This document shows positions 12,037 to 63,772 of a stretch of DNA of 64,000 bases, in pieces (position 1 is the stretch's first letter; the number at the start of each line of letters is the position of its first letter). Position numbers and translations under genes: made by a program. The stretch spans positions 3,214,282 through 3,278,281 of the forward strand of contig JAKOON010000018.1 of NCBI GenBank assembly GCA_022577435.1, in the 5' to 3' direction. The notes below the pieces were generated by a model. The model did not search any database, was not told the origin of the DNA, and worked only from the letters and a program-made list of their open reading frames with translations. The stretch comes from Embiotoca jacksoni. Its lineage: Eukaryota; Chordata; Actinopteri; Embiotocidae.

Positions 12037-12626
12037 CGGTGGAGTGTGTGTGGCTCGGGGCGGTGGAGTGTGTGTGGCTCGGGGCGGTGGAGTGTGTGTG
12101 GCTCGGCGGTGGAGTGTGTGTGGCTCGGGGCGGTGGAGTGTGTGTGGCTCGGCGGTGGAGTGTGTGTGGCTCGGGGCGGTGGAGTGTGTGTGGCTCGGCG
12201 GTGGAGTGTGTGTGGCTCGGGGCGGTGGAGTGTGTGTGGCTCGGCGGTGGAGTGTGTGTGGCTCGGGGCGGTGGAGTGTGTGTGGCTCGGCGGTGGAGTG
12301 TGTGTGGCTCGGGGCGGTGGAGTGTGTGTGGCTCGGCGGTGGAGTGTGTGTGGCTCGGCGGTGGAGTGTGTGTGGCTCGGCGGTGGAGTGTGTGTGGCTC
12401 GGCGGTGGAGTGTGTGTGGCTCGGTGGTGGAGTGTGTGTGGCTCGGGGCGGTGGAGTGTGTGTGGCTCGGCGGTGGAGTGTGTGTGGCTCGGTGGTGGAG
12501 TGTGTGTGGCTCGGCGGTGGAGTGTGTGTGGCTCGGCGCGGTGGAGTGTGTGTGGCTCGGCGGTGGAGTGTGTGTGGCTCGGCGGTGGAGTGTGTGTGGC
12601 TCGGCGGTGGAGTGTGTGTGGCTCGG
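12037..12626. repeat. 26-copy 22/24-bp minisatellite
   Basis: The unit is CGGTGGAGTGTGTGTGGCTC followed by GG (22 bp) or GGGG (24 bp). I count 26 near-identical copies, nine long and seventeen short, which fits the 590-bp span exactly. Copies 3-12 alternate strictly short and long, making a 46-bp higher-order unit. Later copies are mostly short. Variants are TGG for CGG at the start of copies that follow CTCGG near 12424 and 12490, and a CG tail near 12537. The array has no stop codons in several frames on both strands, which creates long but meaningless reading frames. Confidence 0.97.
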
Positions 12627-13038
12627 TGAGATTAATTGCCACGGTGCAAACGGGGGAGAAACGTGCAACGAGAACTGCAGCTGGAGAAAAAATATTTGTG
12701 TGGAACTCCTGTAAAAAAAAAGAAAAAAAGAAAATGAGGTACAGCGCAAATTCTGCCAGGTAAAGCTTGTAAGTCTGCCACAACTACAGTATGGACATTC
12801 ATTTAAGGGTAGATGGTCCGTCTACAGCTCAGCAATCAATGGCTGGCATTGTCACCAGACACATCTCAAAGATGAAAGCCAAATACAGGCTCTTCATCAG
12901 CTTTGTCAGAGGCTTCAGTGAGTTTCTCTCTCTTTCTGTTTGTGTAGCAGTGATACCGAATCCCTTTGAATAGTAATGGACTAGTTTCCATCCCTGCCAT
13001 CGCACTTCTGAACATGTTTAACAGCAGTTTTCTAAAGG

Positions 13039-13401
13039 AAGGTGCACACCGAAGGCTCTATTTTCATACCCGGTGCAGCGCAGATCCAGGTGCATTTGCA
13101 ATTTTGGTGTCTCGGCACACGGAGCATGCGAAGAGCAGCTCGTGCTTCTTTCCTTAACTCGTGTCGCCATTCTGCTGCTCTGGTCAGGGAAATACCTCTC
13201 TGTATCCTTTTTATTAATTAGAAGAAAAAAAACAACCTTTTTCAGACACCTTGATGTACTGTCAGGCCGGTGCTGCCCGTGAGGCCATTCAGCTACAAGC
13301 AAAGAGTTCCACGTCCTGTGATCGGATCCTCTGATCTGCTCTTTGGAGACCGCAGGTCAAACTTTCTGGAGCTGATACGGACCGATCGATCGGAGCACCT
13401 T
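13039..13401. mobile_element. hAT-like non-autonomous element, copy A
   Basis: The left end reads AAGGTGCACACCGA and the right end, reverse-complemented, reads AAGGTGCTCCGATCGATCGG, so the ends are imperfect inverted repeats. Internal words GGAGCATGCGAAGAGCAGCT and TTTTTCAGACACCTTGATGT recur in the element at 48568-49215, which shows a shared family. No transposase is encoded. A flanking duplication is not clear for this copy. Confidence 0.65.
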
Positions 13402-16400
13402 CAGTTATTAGTTAGCAGCAGTCGATTGTATGACGAGTATTATGCTGACACGTGCCATAAGGGGATATAAACAAACATAAAACAGTCTTTCTTTTATCTA
13501 CAGGCCATAATATCTCTTTACTCAATATTAAATTAAGGAAGGGTATGTAGATGCTTATTTCATTTTTAAGATGTTTTAACTCTCAGCTGTCGTTACAGGA
13601 GATTATTTGATATTGGATGAACTGCATTGACAGTCCTCTGCTGCTAGCTAATCGCCATGAGGCCATTCTGTATTGATTGCTGCTGGGTTGTAAATGATGC
13701 TGTCCAGCTTTGACATGATCTGCTGGGGAAAAATCATTCTGAGAGTACTGTACAGATATAGATAGTTAGCTGTACATAATGGCTAGAAGCAGAGTCAAAC
13801 AATGAGCCTGGTTCTGTTCAAAGGTTGTAAATACGTCTAAAGGCCCCTCTAATGCTCCCTAGTTAACATGTTTTATCTTATTGGTTCACCTGAATGTCAA
13901 CCCAACAGAGGCAGTTATATACAAAACTATTTCATCTCAGAGCACTCAGACTTCTTGAAGTCTTGACCATGAGGTTAAGTGGAGAAGGACCTTCAAGATA
14001 GATTGAAGATGTCATGTGTTGAGTGTTTGTCACCATCCGTCCCTCTACAATAGGAACCATACTGAATGATCCACTTCTCTCAGGAGAGTCGGTCCACCAT
14101 TGGCAGCAAAACTGATATTTCATTGTACCAGGCTGTAGTAACTGACCATGTACCTTCAGGTACCTTTTTCATGAAACAGTATTGAAAGTACATATCAGTT
14201 TTCAGTAAACGTGGAAAATGGAACAGCTGCAGAGTGGAGGGTTCGTGTGCTTTACATGTGCACTGAAATGACAATCATGCTATCTCCAATGTGATTATAC
14301 CAATTCATTACATGAGTGTCAGATCAAGTAGGAAGAACGAGCGGGGATATTTCCCAGGAGATTAGGATACATGTGTGTTAGAGGAGCTGGTTACGGCACC
14401 ACACTAATACGCCAGTGCGTAACTAATGAAGACTGTAGAGATTTAAACCTTTCTATAGTATTTCTTTGTGCTCTTACTAATTTGCATATATGTCAAAGAT
14501 TTGCGTTGATACATTTGTCCTCCTACGTCAGTGTGCTAATTGTTAGTCCCTATGGTAAGATAATACAGAGGGGGCGGTAAGAACATGTCGACATCAGGAT
14601 AGGGGGTAACTGAAAATGGATTCTACCATTTCAGATTAGGGCTTCCTCTCCAGGGTCAGAGGTCAGACCTTCCTTCAATATGTCAACAAAAAACATGCTT
14701 GCAGCCTATTATATTGGGCAATAGAATAGAACAGGGAGTTTATTATGAAGTCTCATTTCAGTAGATCCACAGAAGCCCTTCGACAACACTGATAGCACAG
14801 CAATGGGACTCGACCTAAACGGGTGAAGTGGCTGCCTGGTAGATAAAAACCGTAGAGGAGTAAAGGTTTGGGAGAAGTCATGCTCAGTGATGCTGAGTGC
14901 TGGTGGGGGCATGGATGAGAACAGGCAGCTGCCTGCCCATTTAATGGTTTGGAAAGGATTTCTGGCCATGTGAATAGTCGTATCTTCTGTTCACCTGAAG
15001 GACATTAACAAACTGAATACTTCACTCTTTAACCATCGCAGGTCGGTGTTGGCGGTGGGCAGCCTGTGCCAATACGAAAAACAGCTGTTGCTTAGCTTTT
15101 CACCTGAGAGCTCTGCTTTTACTCTGGACATTCTGGGTTGACCTTTTTTCACGTCATCCTCCTGATGAGCGTTCCTCTCAGCACTGCACGGACGTGCACT
15201 TGATCAACATGTCCCTTACTCCTCCATTAGCCTCATTACATCTTTTGAGCACGATTCATTAAATCACCGGAGGTCCTCTGATAAACACTCAGTGAGGTGT
15301 TGAAGAGTACTGCAGTGAATTCAGGACACAAACAACAGCATTCACCGGACCACATTGTTTGCTAATATTTTTTTTTCCTTTTGCAGGCTTGCCTTTAAAC
15401 TGCAGCAACACAAACCATGTGACCATCCATAGATGCACATGCAAACTGATGAGATGTTGTTTTTGTTGCTTGTGATGAATATATTTGAAGTTAAACATCA
15501 TGAGATGCTGTGTTTGTTGTATCTGTGTTGTCCTCGTTTCACCATTGTCTCTGTCTCTCTGTTTCGTCCTGTTTCCCCTTGTTTGTCCATCTGTGCTCCT
15601 CCTTCCGCTCAATTATTCATATTTTTATCTGGCAAAGATGAAGTATGAAAGGATGATGATGACGTTTTGTTTTTGTTTTTTTCCTTTAACATGAGGCCAC
15701 ACAGATGCCACACTTCCACCAGCTACATTTGTTGCCTCTGGTTTTTGTTTCTGTGGTTTGTAACACGCCGCCCTTCTCCTCCCACTTCCCTCAGGTTTTG
15801 GTCTGCTTTGAGTTGACTGGTCATTATGCTGATGCAGCTCTATAGTTTCAAGGTCAGTGCCCCCTCCCTCCCACCCACCATCACCCACCATCATCCACCA
15901 TCACCCACCACCTCCTACATTTGCCTGCTTACCTCCACCCAGCCTACAGTTTGTCAGTAGATTATGGGATGTTGAACGGTTGGTGCTAATACAAACATAT
16001 ATGTACAGCATATTTAGTTTTAACGTTCGGTGCCTTTAAATGTGATCATTTGCTTGCCAAAAAAATAATGTGACTGTATTGCATTTTTGAACTTAAAAAA
16101 AAAAAATCCATAATAAATTAACAGTAGAAAAACAATTAAACAAAAAAAAGTATTGTAATAACTTCCTAATAATGCTGGCTTTTCACTGATATTAATATGT
16201 CATGGTGGCACAAGCCAACACATTAATAAGTAGCGCTGTGCGTGCAGATAACCGTGCTTCATCACCAATTTTCATGCACAAAAGGCTTCAGCATTTAGAC
16301 CGATCCGTCAGGGCCGGCTGAGTCGTACGCCGAAGCTGCTTTCTAACTGGAGCATCCTCTGATCTGATCTGATCTGATCTGAGCTCGCATGATGGTAAAC

Positions 16401-18261
16401 TCTCTCTCTCATGTTTGGGCTTTCTGGTAATGAGGCTGCATCTTGAAATGATCAAAGCTTCCACACTGAACAGACACTGAACTCTCACTGGGTCACACCA
16501 CACCTTAAAAGCATGTTTACAGGCTCAGGAAGGTTCACATTTACAGGGTCTTACTGGCAATAACTGAATGTTGCTCACTGAAGTCATTTCTAAATACCAT
16601 CACCAACCAATATTTCACTTTTGGGCTGGACCACAATGATAATGTCACTGAATGAGTGATTGAGTGATCAAAGATGTTCCAGTTCTGAACTCCTGAATTT
16701 TTCTAATTTAACCTGCAATCCCAATAGATTATCTAATAATACATTATGCTCTTTGGCTTTTGAGATAACACCTGAATGAATTTGAGTTCTAGAAACGTCT
16801 GTTAGCATGATAACATTAGCAGCTTATGTTAGAGGAGAAAAACTTAAGGTGTATTCTTTGTTATGCTGCTGTATAAAAAAATATTAGAAAATATAAAAAA
16901 AACATAAAAGTTTGACCAGCCTGCTATGCGTAGTTACGATTGCTGATCTATGACTGGAGAGTCACTATTTAAGGGACCTTTTGCAGTTAATTACAATTCT
17001 GTGTGGAAGGCATGGAAACGACCACATAGAGCAGCTGTCACCATACAAATACACTGCATGTCTACTGTAACATTGTACAGACATTACTATGTTAGGTGCT
17101 CTGCTGTGATGGCTTGTGATGTGATTTGGTGCCATATAAATAAAACTCAATAGAAGTACATTTAATATTGCTAAAACGTTTCCAAAATAGTGTTCAAAAC
17201 GACATTCAGCACATCAAATTTTGTGGCATTTTGTTGAACAAACGGATCCACAATAATCCCAAATGTTATAATGCCGAAATGTATGTTGTTATATGGACTG
17301 AGAGATTTTACAAAGCACGCAGTCATGCAATCCCAGGCCATCCCAAAGCCTTAAATATATGTACAATTTGTTTTAAACCAATTGATCATCTCAGAGAGCT
17401 AATGCCGGACGGTTGTCGAGCAGACACCAGGGTTCTGTACCTCAGAGCCAGAGTTGACCCAGATGACAGTGAAACCTCCAAATTGAACAGATCCACTTAC
17501 TATCATCAACAAACTGACCAAGGGAATTTACTGTATGTGCCGCCCTCTGCTCCAATTCAACCATCCATTCCACATGAATTACTCTGCAAACATTCCTGGA
17601 CTCACATTCTTTATTTAAATATTTAATGTTAAAACGAAAAACTAAATTGCTTTGGATGGACGTCTCCTTCCCTCAAACGACCAGTCGCTTCGGTGTCACT
17701 CTCATCACCCACCACCTCACTAAACTGCCTTAATGATGGCTTTTTGCCCACTTAATAGCTTTTGTGTGCATTGGTCCAAAACATGTTTTGATGCTTGCAC
17801 ACTTGCATGTTCCTTTTGGGTTTGTACAGTCCATTTGTGTGTTTGCGCGAATGTCCAAATAATATCTCTACAAATTGCTGTGAACAAGTTTCATCACGTT
17901 AACATGATGTGATTTATGACACCAGCTTCAGAAAGGTTTTCTGTGTTGGATGTAAAATCCAACGACAGACAGTAAACCTTGGATTTTGTTGCTTTATACA
18001 GTTTTTTAACATCTCTTTGCCGCATGTTGATTTTGTGTAAGAGACACTTTTCTAGGTTAAACAGTTGTAAAGGGAGAGATCAGGACATCTGCTTTGCATT
18101 GAAATAAATTGGCTGGAACATTTTCTGCTGACGGAAACTGGAGGACAAACTCGAGACCACTTCTGAGAATAAGGAAATATGTCCACTCCAAAGGGTCTTA
18201 TACACCTGCCAGTCCACTAGATGATTAGAAGTCAATCATTTTGACTCACCAGGGCGTGAAA
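13402..18261. other. No recognised gene; small simple repeats
   Basis: Non-coding except for unassigned reading frames. A 10-bp CACCCACCAT-type repeat lies at 15872-15911 and a (GATCT)n run at 16359-16382. The longest frame is a 152-codon + frame at 17168-17626, which I do not recognise. It has no transmembrane pattern and no clear family motif, and its context gives no support for a gene. Confidence 0.5.
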
Positions 18262-18360
18262 AGTTAGGTGCTTTAGGTTTGTACCATCCAAAGCCACGTG
18301 ATTAGGTTTAGGCACCAAAAAGATCACGGTTTGGGTTCAAATAACTAATTTAGGTAACAT
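18262..18360 (+). repeat. Dispersed repeat fragment
   Basis: GATTAGGTTTAGGCACCAAA followed by AAGATCACGGTTTGGGTTCA matches a frequent fish repeat pattern, and a shorter relative is at about 1880-1920. It sits just before the SINE-like element. Confidence 0.4.
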
Positions 18361-18410
18361 CAGGTCAGAAACGGTGCATAACGCATATGTTAAATATGTA
18401 ATGTAATAAC

Positions 18411-18685
18411 TGGGAGGCTGTGGCTCAGACAGTAGAGTGGGTTGCACACTAATCAGAAGGTTGGTGGTTCAATCCCCAGCTCTTCCTGTCCACATGCCCA
18501 AGTGTCCTTGAGCAAGACACCAAACCCTAAGTTGCTCCTGATGGTGTACCATTGGTGTGTGAATGTTCTCCTGATGGCAGCACCTTGCATGGTGATCTGT
18601 CTCATTAGTGTGTGTGAATGAGAAAACCATGTTAAAGCACTTTGAGACCAAAAGGTGATCAAGTACTTACCATTTAATCATTATA
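18411..18685 (+). mobile_element. tRNA-like SINE
   Basis: The head carries a pol III A-box-like TGGCTCAGACAG (18421-18432) and a B box GGTTCAATCCC (18466-18476) about 34 bp later, as in tRNA genes and tRNA-derived SINEs. The body (GTGTCCTTGAGCAAGACACC, then GTGTGTGAATG words, then TAAAGCACTTTGAG) matches a common teleost interspersed family. It is too long and too diverged to be a tRNA. The exact family name is not assigned. Confidence 0.7.
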
Positions 18686-19150
18686 TAAGTAAATTACTTA
18701 TGCTACTTCAAAGAAATTATTGTTGACTTTTGCTTTCTCACAGACTTGAAAAGCGGTCTGGTGGGGGAAAGTCTTGTGTTTGTTCCATCCGACCACATAC
18801 AACTTCCTCTCTGTGGACTTTATCATTTTTGGTAAAAATGTCTGCACGAGTGTCTTCGAGCGTCAAACATCCTCCAGTGCAGTCACGGGAGTATGACACA
18901 CACTTTGGCTGTTCCACCACATGCTCTTAGTATTTCATTACATTAAGTGGTTTATTTAACCAAGTTTGTATCTATAAAATAACAAATTTAACAAATTACA
19001 TTTTGTATTGGTTATGCCAAACATGTGTCATGAAGACAGTGAGAGATGTGCTTTATTCTTCAGCAGGACCGCACGAGGACTTGTTCTCTTACGTTCTTAT
19101 TCTCGGCCTCGGCTAATATCCCTATAGGATTCCCTACAGGATTTATTTCA

Positions 19151-19181
<31 letters not shown>

Positions 19182-20183
19182 CATACCTTTAAGTAAATAT
19201 GTAAAATATAATTTCTATTATGTCACAAAATAGAGAATGTGCACTTGATGTGCATCATATCCAGTTTGTGGTTAAGCTGAATCACAGATACTGACCTTAA
19301 TAAACAGAGGAGGTTCCAGCCAGGTGAGACTGGTCCACTGTTGTTTTAGGTTGTAGTAACACAGTTTTAGAAATAATAGAATATTTAAAATACAACCCCC
19401 CCACCCCCCAAACAAGTCTCGATTGTTGTGAATGAGCTTTTCCACTTTTGTATTTGTAAAGCTTCTCTATCATTGGTTATCGGACTAATTTAGCAGCTTG
19501 CTTTTCAGCTGCTGGTCACAGTTAAAAAGCAAGCTGCTTCATTCAGATTCACACACTGGTGTTGTGTTGGCCAACACAAGCTGCTGTGCTTTTAGCAGGA
19601 AACGTACACATGAAAGGAAGGAAAGTAATGTTTGAATTCAGTCTTCTTTTACACACTGACATGCATGTCCATTTAAATTAGTAACATAAACTCAAATACG
19701 TCATCAATGCATTGGAACTCATATTGCTGAGTATATTTTGATATATTTCACTTATTTTAAACAACACATACTTCACATACTACAACAACCTCTTTAGAAA
19801 TTAGAGCCTTGATGACCAATCAGAGATTAATCTACCACAGATATGCATCCAACAACATTCGTGATGATATTACAGATGTAGTAGCATCATTGTGTATGTT
19901 GTGGACAATGGACATTTTTATTCCCTAATATTGGTACATTAAGCATGTATTATTATTACCAATTACCCAATTCATAAACACCACTTGTTAAAAACGAGTC
20001 CTTCCTCAACCACATACAATACAAATTATGCAACACACATGCTGTACAAAGATCTCTGAGATGACAAAGCTGGTAAATAAGAGAACAGAAACATGAATTC
20101 ATGTGTGTGCTTTCTCGTTGAATCACCTTCACCTTTCACCTTTTTATTTGGCTGAAAGCATCATGCTGTGCATTTTGTTGCAG
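18686..20183. other. Upstream flank or intron before the first recognised hecw1 exon
   Basis: Holds a 28-base poly-T run (19151-19178), an inverted repeat and palindrome cluster (19492-19579), and the 3' splice site TTTTGTTGCAG ending at 20183. No coding exon with a good match to the extreme N-terminus of HECW1 was found here. Confidence 0.5.
19492..19579. repeat. 14-bp inverted repeat followed by an 18-bp perfect palindrome
   Basis: AGCAGCTTGCTTTT (19492-19505) and AAAAGCAAGCTGCT (19525-19538) are perfect reverse complements around a 19-base loop. At 19562-19579, TTGTGTTGGCCAACACAA is a perfect palindrome. This could be a hairpin RNA, a remnant of transposon ends, or chance. Confidence 0.8.
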
Positions 20184-20219
20184 AACTTGTACCAGAATCG
20201 GATCCTGGGCCTGGCGGCC

Positions 20220-60384
<40,165 letters not shown>

Positions 60385-60954
60385 GTAAGAACTACAGCTC
60401 CCAGTCTTACTCTGGAGTCTCATCCTTGGTGTGCACTTATTGTGGCTGTCTGTGTGTGCATGCTGCCCCTGTGTTTGCTTTCCAAACATGTTCCATCTCC
60501 TCTGTGTTTGCTGTCATCCTCATCACACTCTCCCTGCCTGCACTCTCTTTGAGCTTTAAATGTAAAGCTTTATTCGACTTTCTGCTGCGTGCTTCACAGT
60601 GGATTTGCTCTCAGTGTTGGGTTTGGATGTCTTGCTGGTCTCAGCTTATTAAGAGCAGGAAGGTCAGCTCCCAGAAAGGCTCAAACTTCACTTAGCTGTT
60701 ACATCATCATTCAACTGAGTGCCCTAATCAGAGTGTCGTTTCCGTTACACAGTTTGTTAACTCTTTTTTTTTTGTCATACATTGATGCACAGTTAGCTGT
60801 CTGATTCTTTTGATTTATACAGCAGTGGTTTATCACCTTCTAAAATACAGACACCTCAAGAACACCTCTATCTGGTTGTTTTGCATTTTTCCACAAGTGG
60901 AAAAGTGAAAAGGTCCCCTTATAACTCTTAACACTTAAAACCACAAGATACTAA

Positions 60955-62055
60955 GGGCCTGATTTACTAAAGGTTCACATGTGTAAAATCACGTGCAAAC
61001 TTCACTTCACCTGCAAATAAATGTCCAAGCTGATCTACTAACGATGTGCTGTGAGGATTCTTTTAAATGTGCAGTTTAACACACGCTGTCCATTTTGCGT
61101 GTTTGCCTGCCTGCATATGTAATATTGGGCATTTCTACTTGAACGTGCAAAATACTGGGAGGGGAAATGCAAATACATACATTTAGCACCCGCAACGATA
61201 TTTACTAAACCTGAAAGGAGAAACAGGAGAAGTGAGTGTGTGTTTATTTTACTACGACTGAAAGGCACGTATTAATCATTACATATGAACATTAGGAGAG
61301 ACATCTGTTCTTACTTACTTACTGCTCTTACCAAATTTTCTCAAAACATTTCTGAGATGTCAGAGGCCAAAATTATTCAGACGTTTGTTCAGCAATGACA
61401 TTTCTGAGTTATTGAATGAACTGAATGATGATTGACAGCCAAAAACAAAGAAGAGCCACGCAACACCAGCAATGACAGAACTTCTTACGACTCAGCATTG
61501 TCCTGCCTCTGGGTCGTTCCAGCGTATCTCTGCTTGGATTTCCCTCCCAGTCCCGTTTTTTAGGTGTGCTGTCCAAGGTCCTGAATGTGTCCCACAGAAT
61601 TCACTGGTGACTTCATGAGGTTCCCTTCCACTCGCGAGGCACTGAATGAAACAAAGTCAGCTGCTCATCAAAGAAAGAGCTGGATCTGCTGCTCAGTGTT
61701 TGTTAGAAGCGTATCATCCACCGTCCCTCCTGTTTTATTTGCTGACGTTTTATTATTTAGCCGTTTTTTTCGTCTAATATCTTGCCATCTTTTTGTTTTT
61801 CCCACAGCATTGACTTCCTCACTGATACCCATATAGCTTTTTGCTCTTGTTATATTTAGATTTTTTTTATTTTAATGCAGTCAGATTTCTTTTTCCTTTT
61901 GCGGGCGCTCTGTTTTTTACCGGCTGGAATCACTTTTAACACAAGCAGGCACCTCATTTAAACGTAAGTGACGCTTCATTAAATCACCCGAAAAACAGGT
62001 GCAAAATAAATGTGCAAACTTTTGGAACTATTTGAGATCTTAGTAAATCTGGCCC
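60955..62055. mobile_element. Harbinger-like non-autonomous DNA transposon, 1.1 kb
   Basis: The ends are inverted repeats: left GGGCCTGATTTACTAA, right (reverse-complemented) GGGCCAGATTTACTAA, 15 of 16 bases equal. Flanks are TAA and AAA, near the 3-bp TWA duplication of PIF/Harbinger elements. Subterminal TGCAAA words occur near both ends. No intact transposase or Myb-like gene was seen inside, so it is non-autonomous or decayed. Inserted in a hecw1 intron. Confidence 0.75.
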
Positions 62056-63669
62056 AAAGTGATAATTGGCAGCGTTGGGTAGGAATGCAGCGCGGGGACT
62101 CTTTTTCAGTAAAGAGTTGCAAGGAATTTTAACATTAAATCTATCAATTACATCAAAGTTACTCAAACTTACTTTGGCATTTGGAGGTCAGCCAAACAAT
62201 ATAAATAAAACCTATATTTCTATTCTTCTTGGCTGTCCAGCTGAGGTTTATCACTTCTGAAGAGCTGCGTGAACATCACCCAGTCTAAACCAACTCCAAA
62301 CTGTTGAACTGCGTGCTAGTCAAAACTAATTTCTATTTCTCACATGTCATATGAAGGATATAGTGGAGTTCAGCTGACTCACAAAGGTAAACTAATGTAA
62401 CATAACTTTGCTGCTCAGTAAGTTGTAAAGTAATGGGATTACTGTGTAATGTGTAACTGATTACAGTTTTCAGGTAACTTGCCCATAGTGTTAATTAGTG
62501 AGTTTTAGAGGGGTTTTCTTCAGTTTAGAGCCAGGCTAGAGGTTCCCCCTGCTCCCAGTCTTTATACTTAGTTTAACTTACCACATTGTGACAGCAGCTC
62601 TGCCCTCAACACACTGATCTGAGAGCAGTATCTATCCTTTCATCTCACTCTGGGAAATATTAATAATCAGATTTCCCAAAATGTGTAACTCACAAGTGAA
62701 TGTGCTGATAGACGTAACACTCAGAAGTTAACATTACTGTTTAACAGCCAGAGACAGAATATCAGGATGTGCAGAAGGTCAGACTCTGAACAAAATTTGA
62801 ACACCAACAGTTTTTAGAGAAACTAACAGACTTTGTTCTGCAATGATCTCAGCATAATGATTTAATATTAATCCTGAATGGGGCCATGTTTATGCAGATT
62901 CAGAAGTTATGAAGGACAATACTGTGGTGTTTGCCCGGCAGGACACAGCTGTGATCTGCTCCCTCATGAATATACTCATGTACCAGGTACACGGATGGTA
63001 TGCAGGTTTACACCTGCCTGTCTGCACATATTAACAAATGTCACTATGTATAATGCTCTTTGTGTCAATTTCCAATTGTCAGTTTGTCTGTTGATTTTTT
63101 TTCTTTTTAATCATTTAGTCCATTAAATGTTAGAAAATAGTACTAAATGTCCATCAAATTTTATATATATATATACAACATTTATTTTTTCTACTTGTAT
63201 AAGCGGCATTTAAACACAATTGGCTACAAACCAGATGTGAAGTCACAAACTCCTGCTCATCTGTATTCGTGTTATACTGACATTTCACCACTCAGATCAC
63301 CGCCCCTCCAGCACAGCATCTGTGGAGCTCAAACATGTCAAGTAACAAGATCAAATTTATTTATTGCACAATTCAGAAATCTCACATTCTTGTGTCAATT
63401 GCAGAAATAATCTCCTACAGAATATGAATTATGTCCTCTCTGACCTTGAGTATGTGGAGCTCACAGTGCGTATTTAGTCTGTGTTCAAGCATCTGACATC
63501 ATGGACTGGATACACACTTACAACACACAGTCAAAGGACTTCATTTACATTCAGTGACACTCAGCTGCGCTCTGTGTTTGAGCTGATTGCAATCATTCAA
63601 TCTGAGAGGAACAGGGGAGCATCTTTGTAAGGTCACATCAAACCAGGCTGAAGGGAACTGGGCGGCAAA

Positions 63670-63672
<3 letters not shown>

Positions 63673-63754
<82 letters not shown>

Positions 63755-63772
63755 CGTGCGTGCGTGTGTGTG
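63673..63772 (+). repeat. (TG)39 plus (CGTG)n microsatellite
   Basis: TG units at 63673-63750 pass into CGTGCGTGCGTG and TG again, followed by a G-rich patch. Confidence 0.97.

Noticed and set aside
12037..12626. Regular direct repeats that might suggest a CRISPR array
   Set aside because: Units are contiguous with no unique spacers, and the host is a vertebrate.
11988..12783. Long open frames of 200-260 codons on both strands over the minisatellite (repeats of PHTLHRRATHTPP and VECVWLG types)
   Set aside because: They come from the stop-free 22/24-bp repeat, which is open in several frames at once. The unit length shifts the frame from copy to copy, and no unique protein flanks it.
18421..18476. 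Functional tRNA gene from A and B boxes
   Set aside because: No acceptor stem or anticodon arm fits, and the sequence continues into a SINE-type body.
19501..19538. Hairpin as a microRNA precursor
   Set aside because: The stem is only 14 bp with a 19-base loop, too short for a usual precursor, and its extension outward is poor; kept only as a structural observation.
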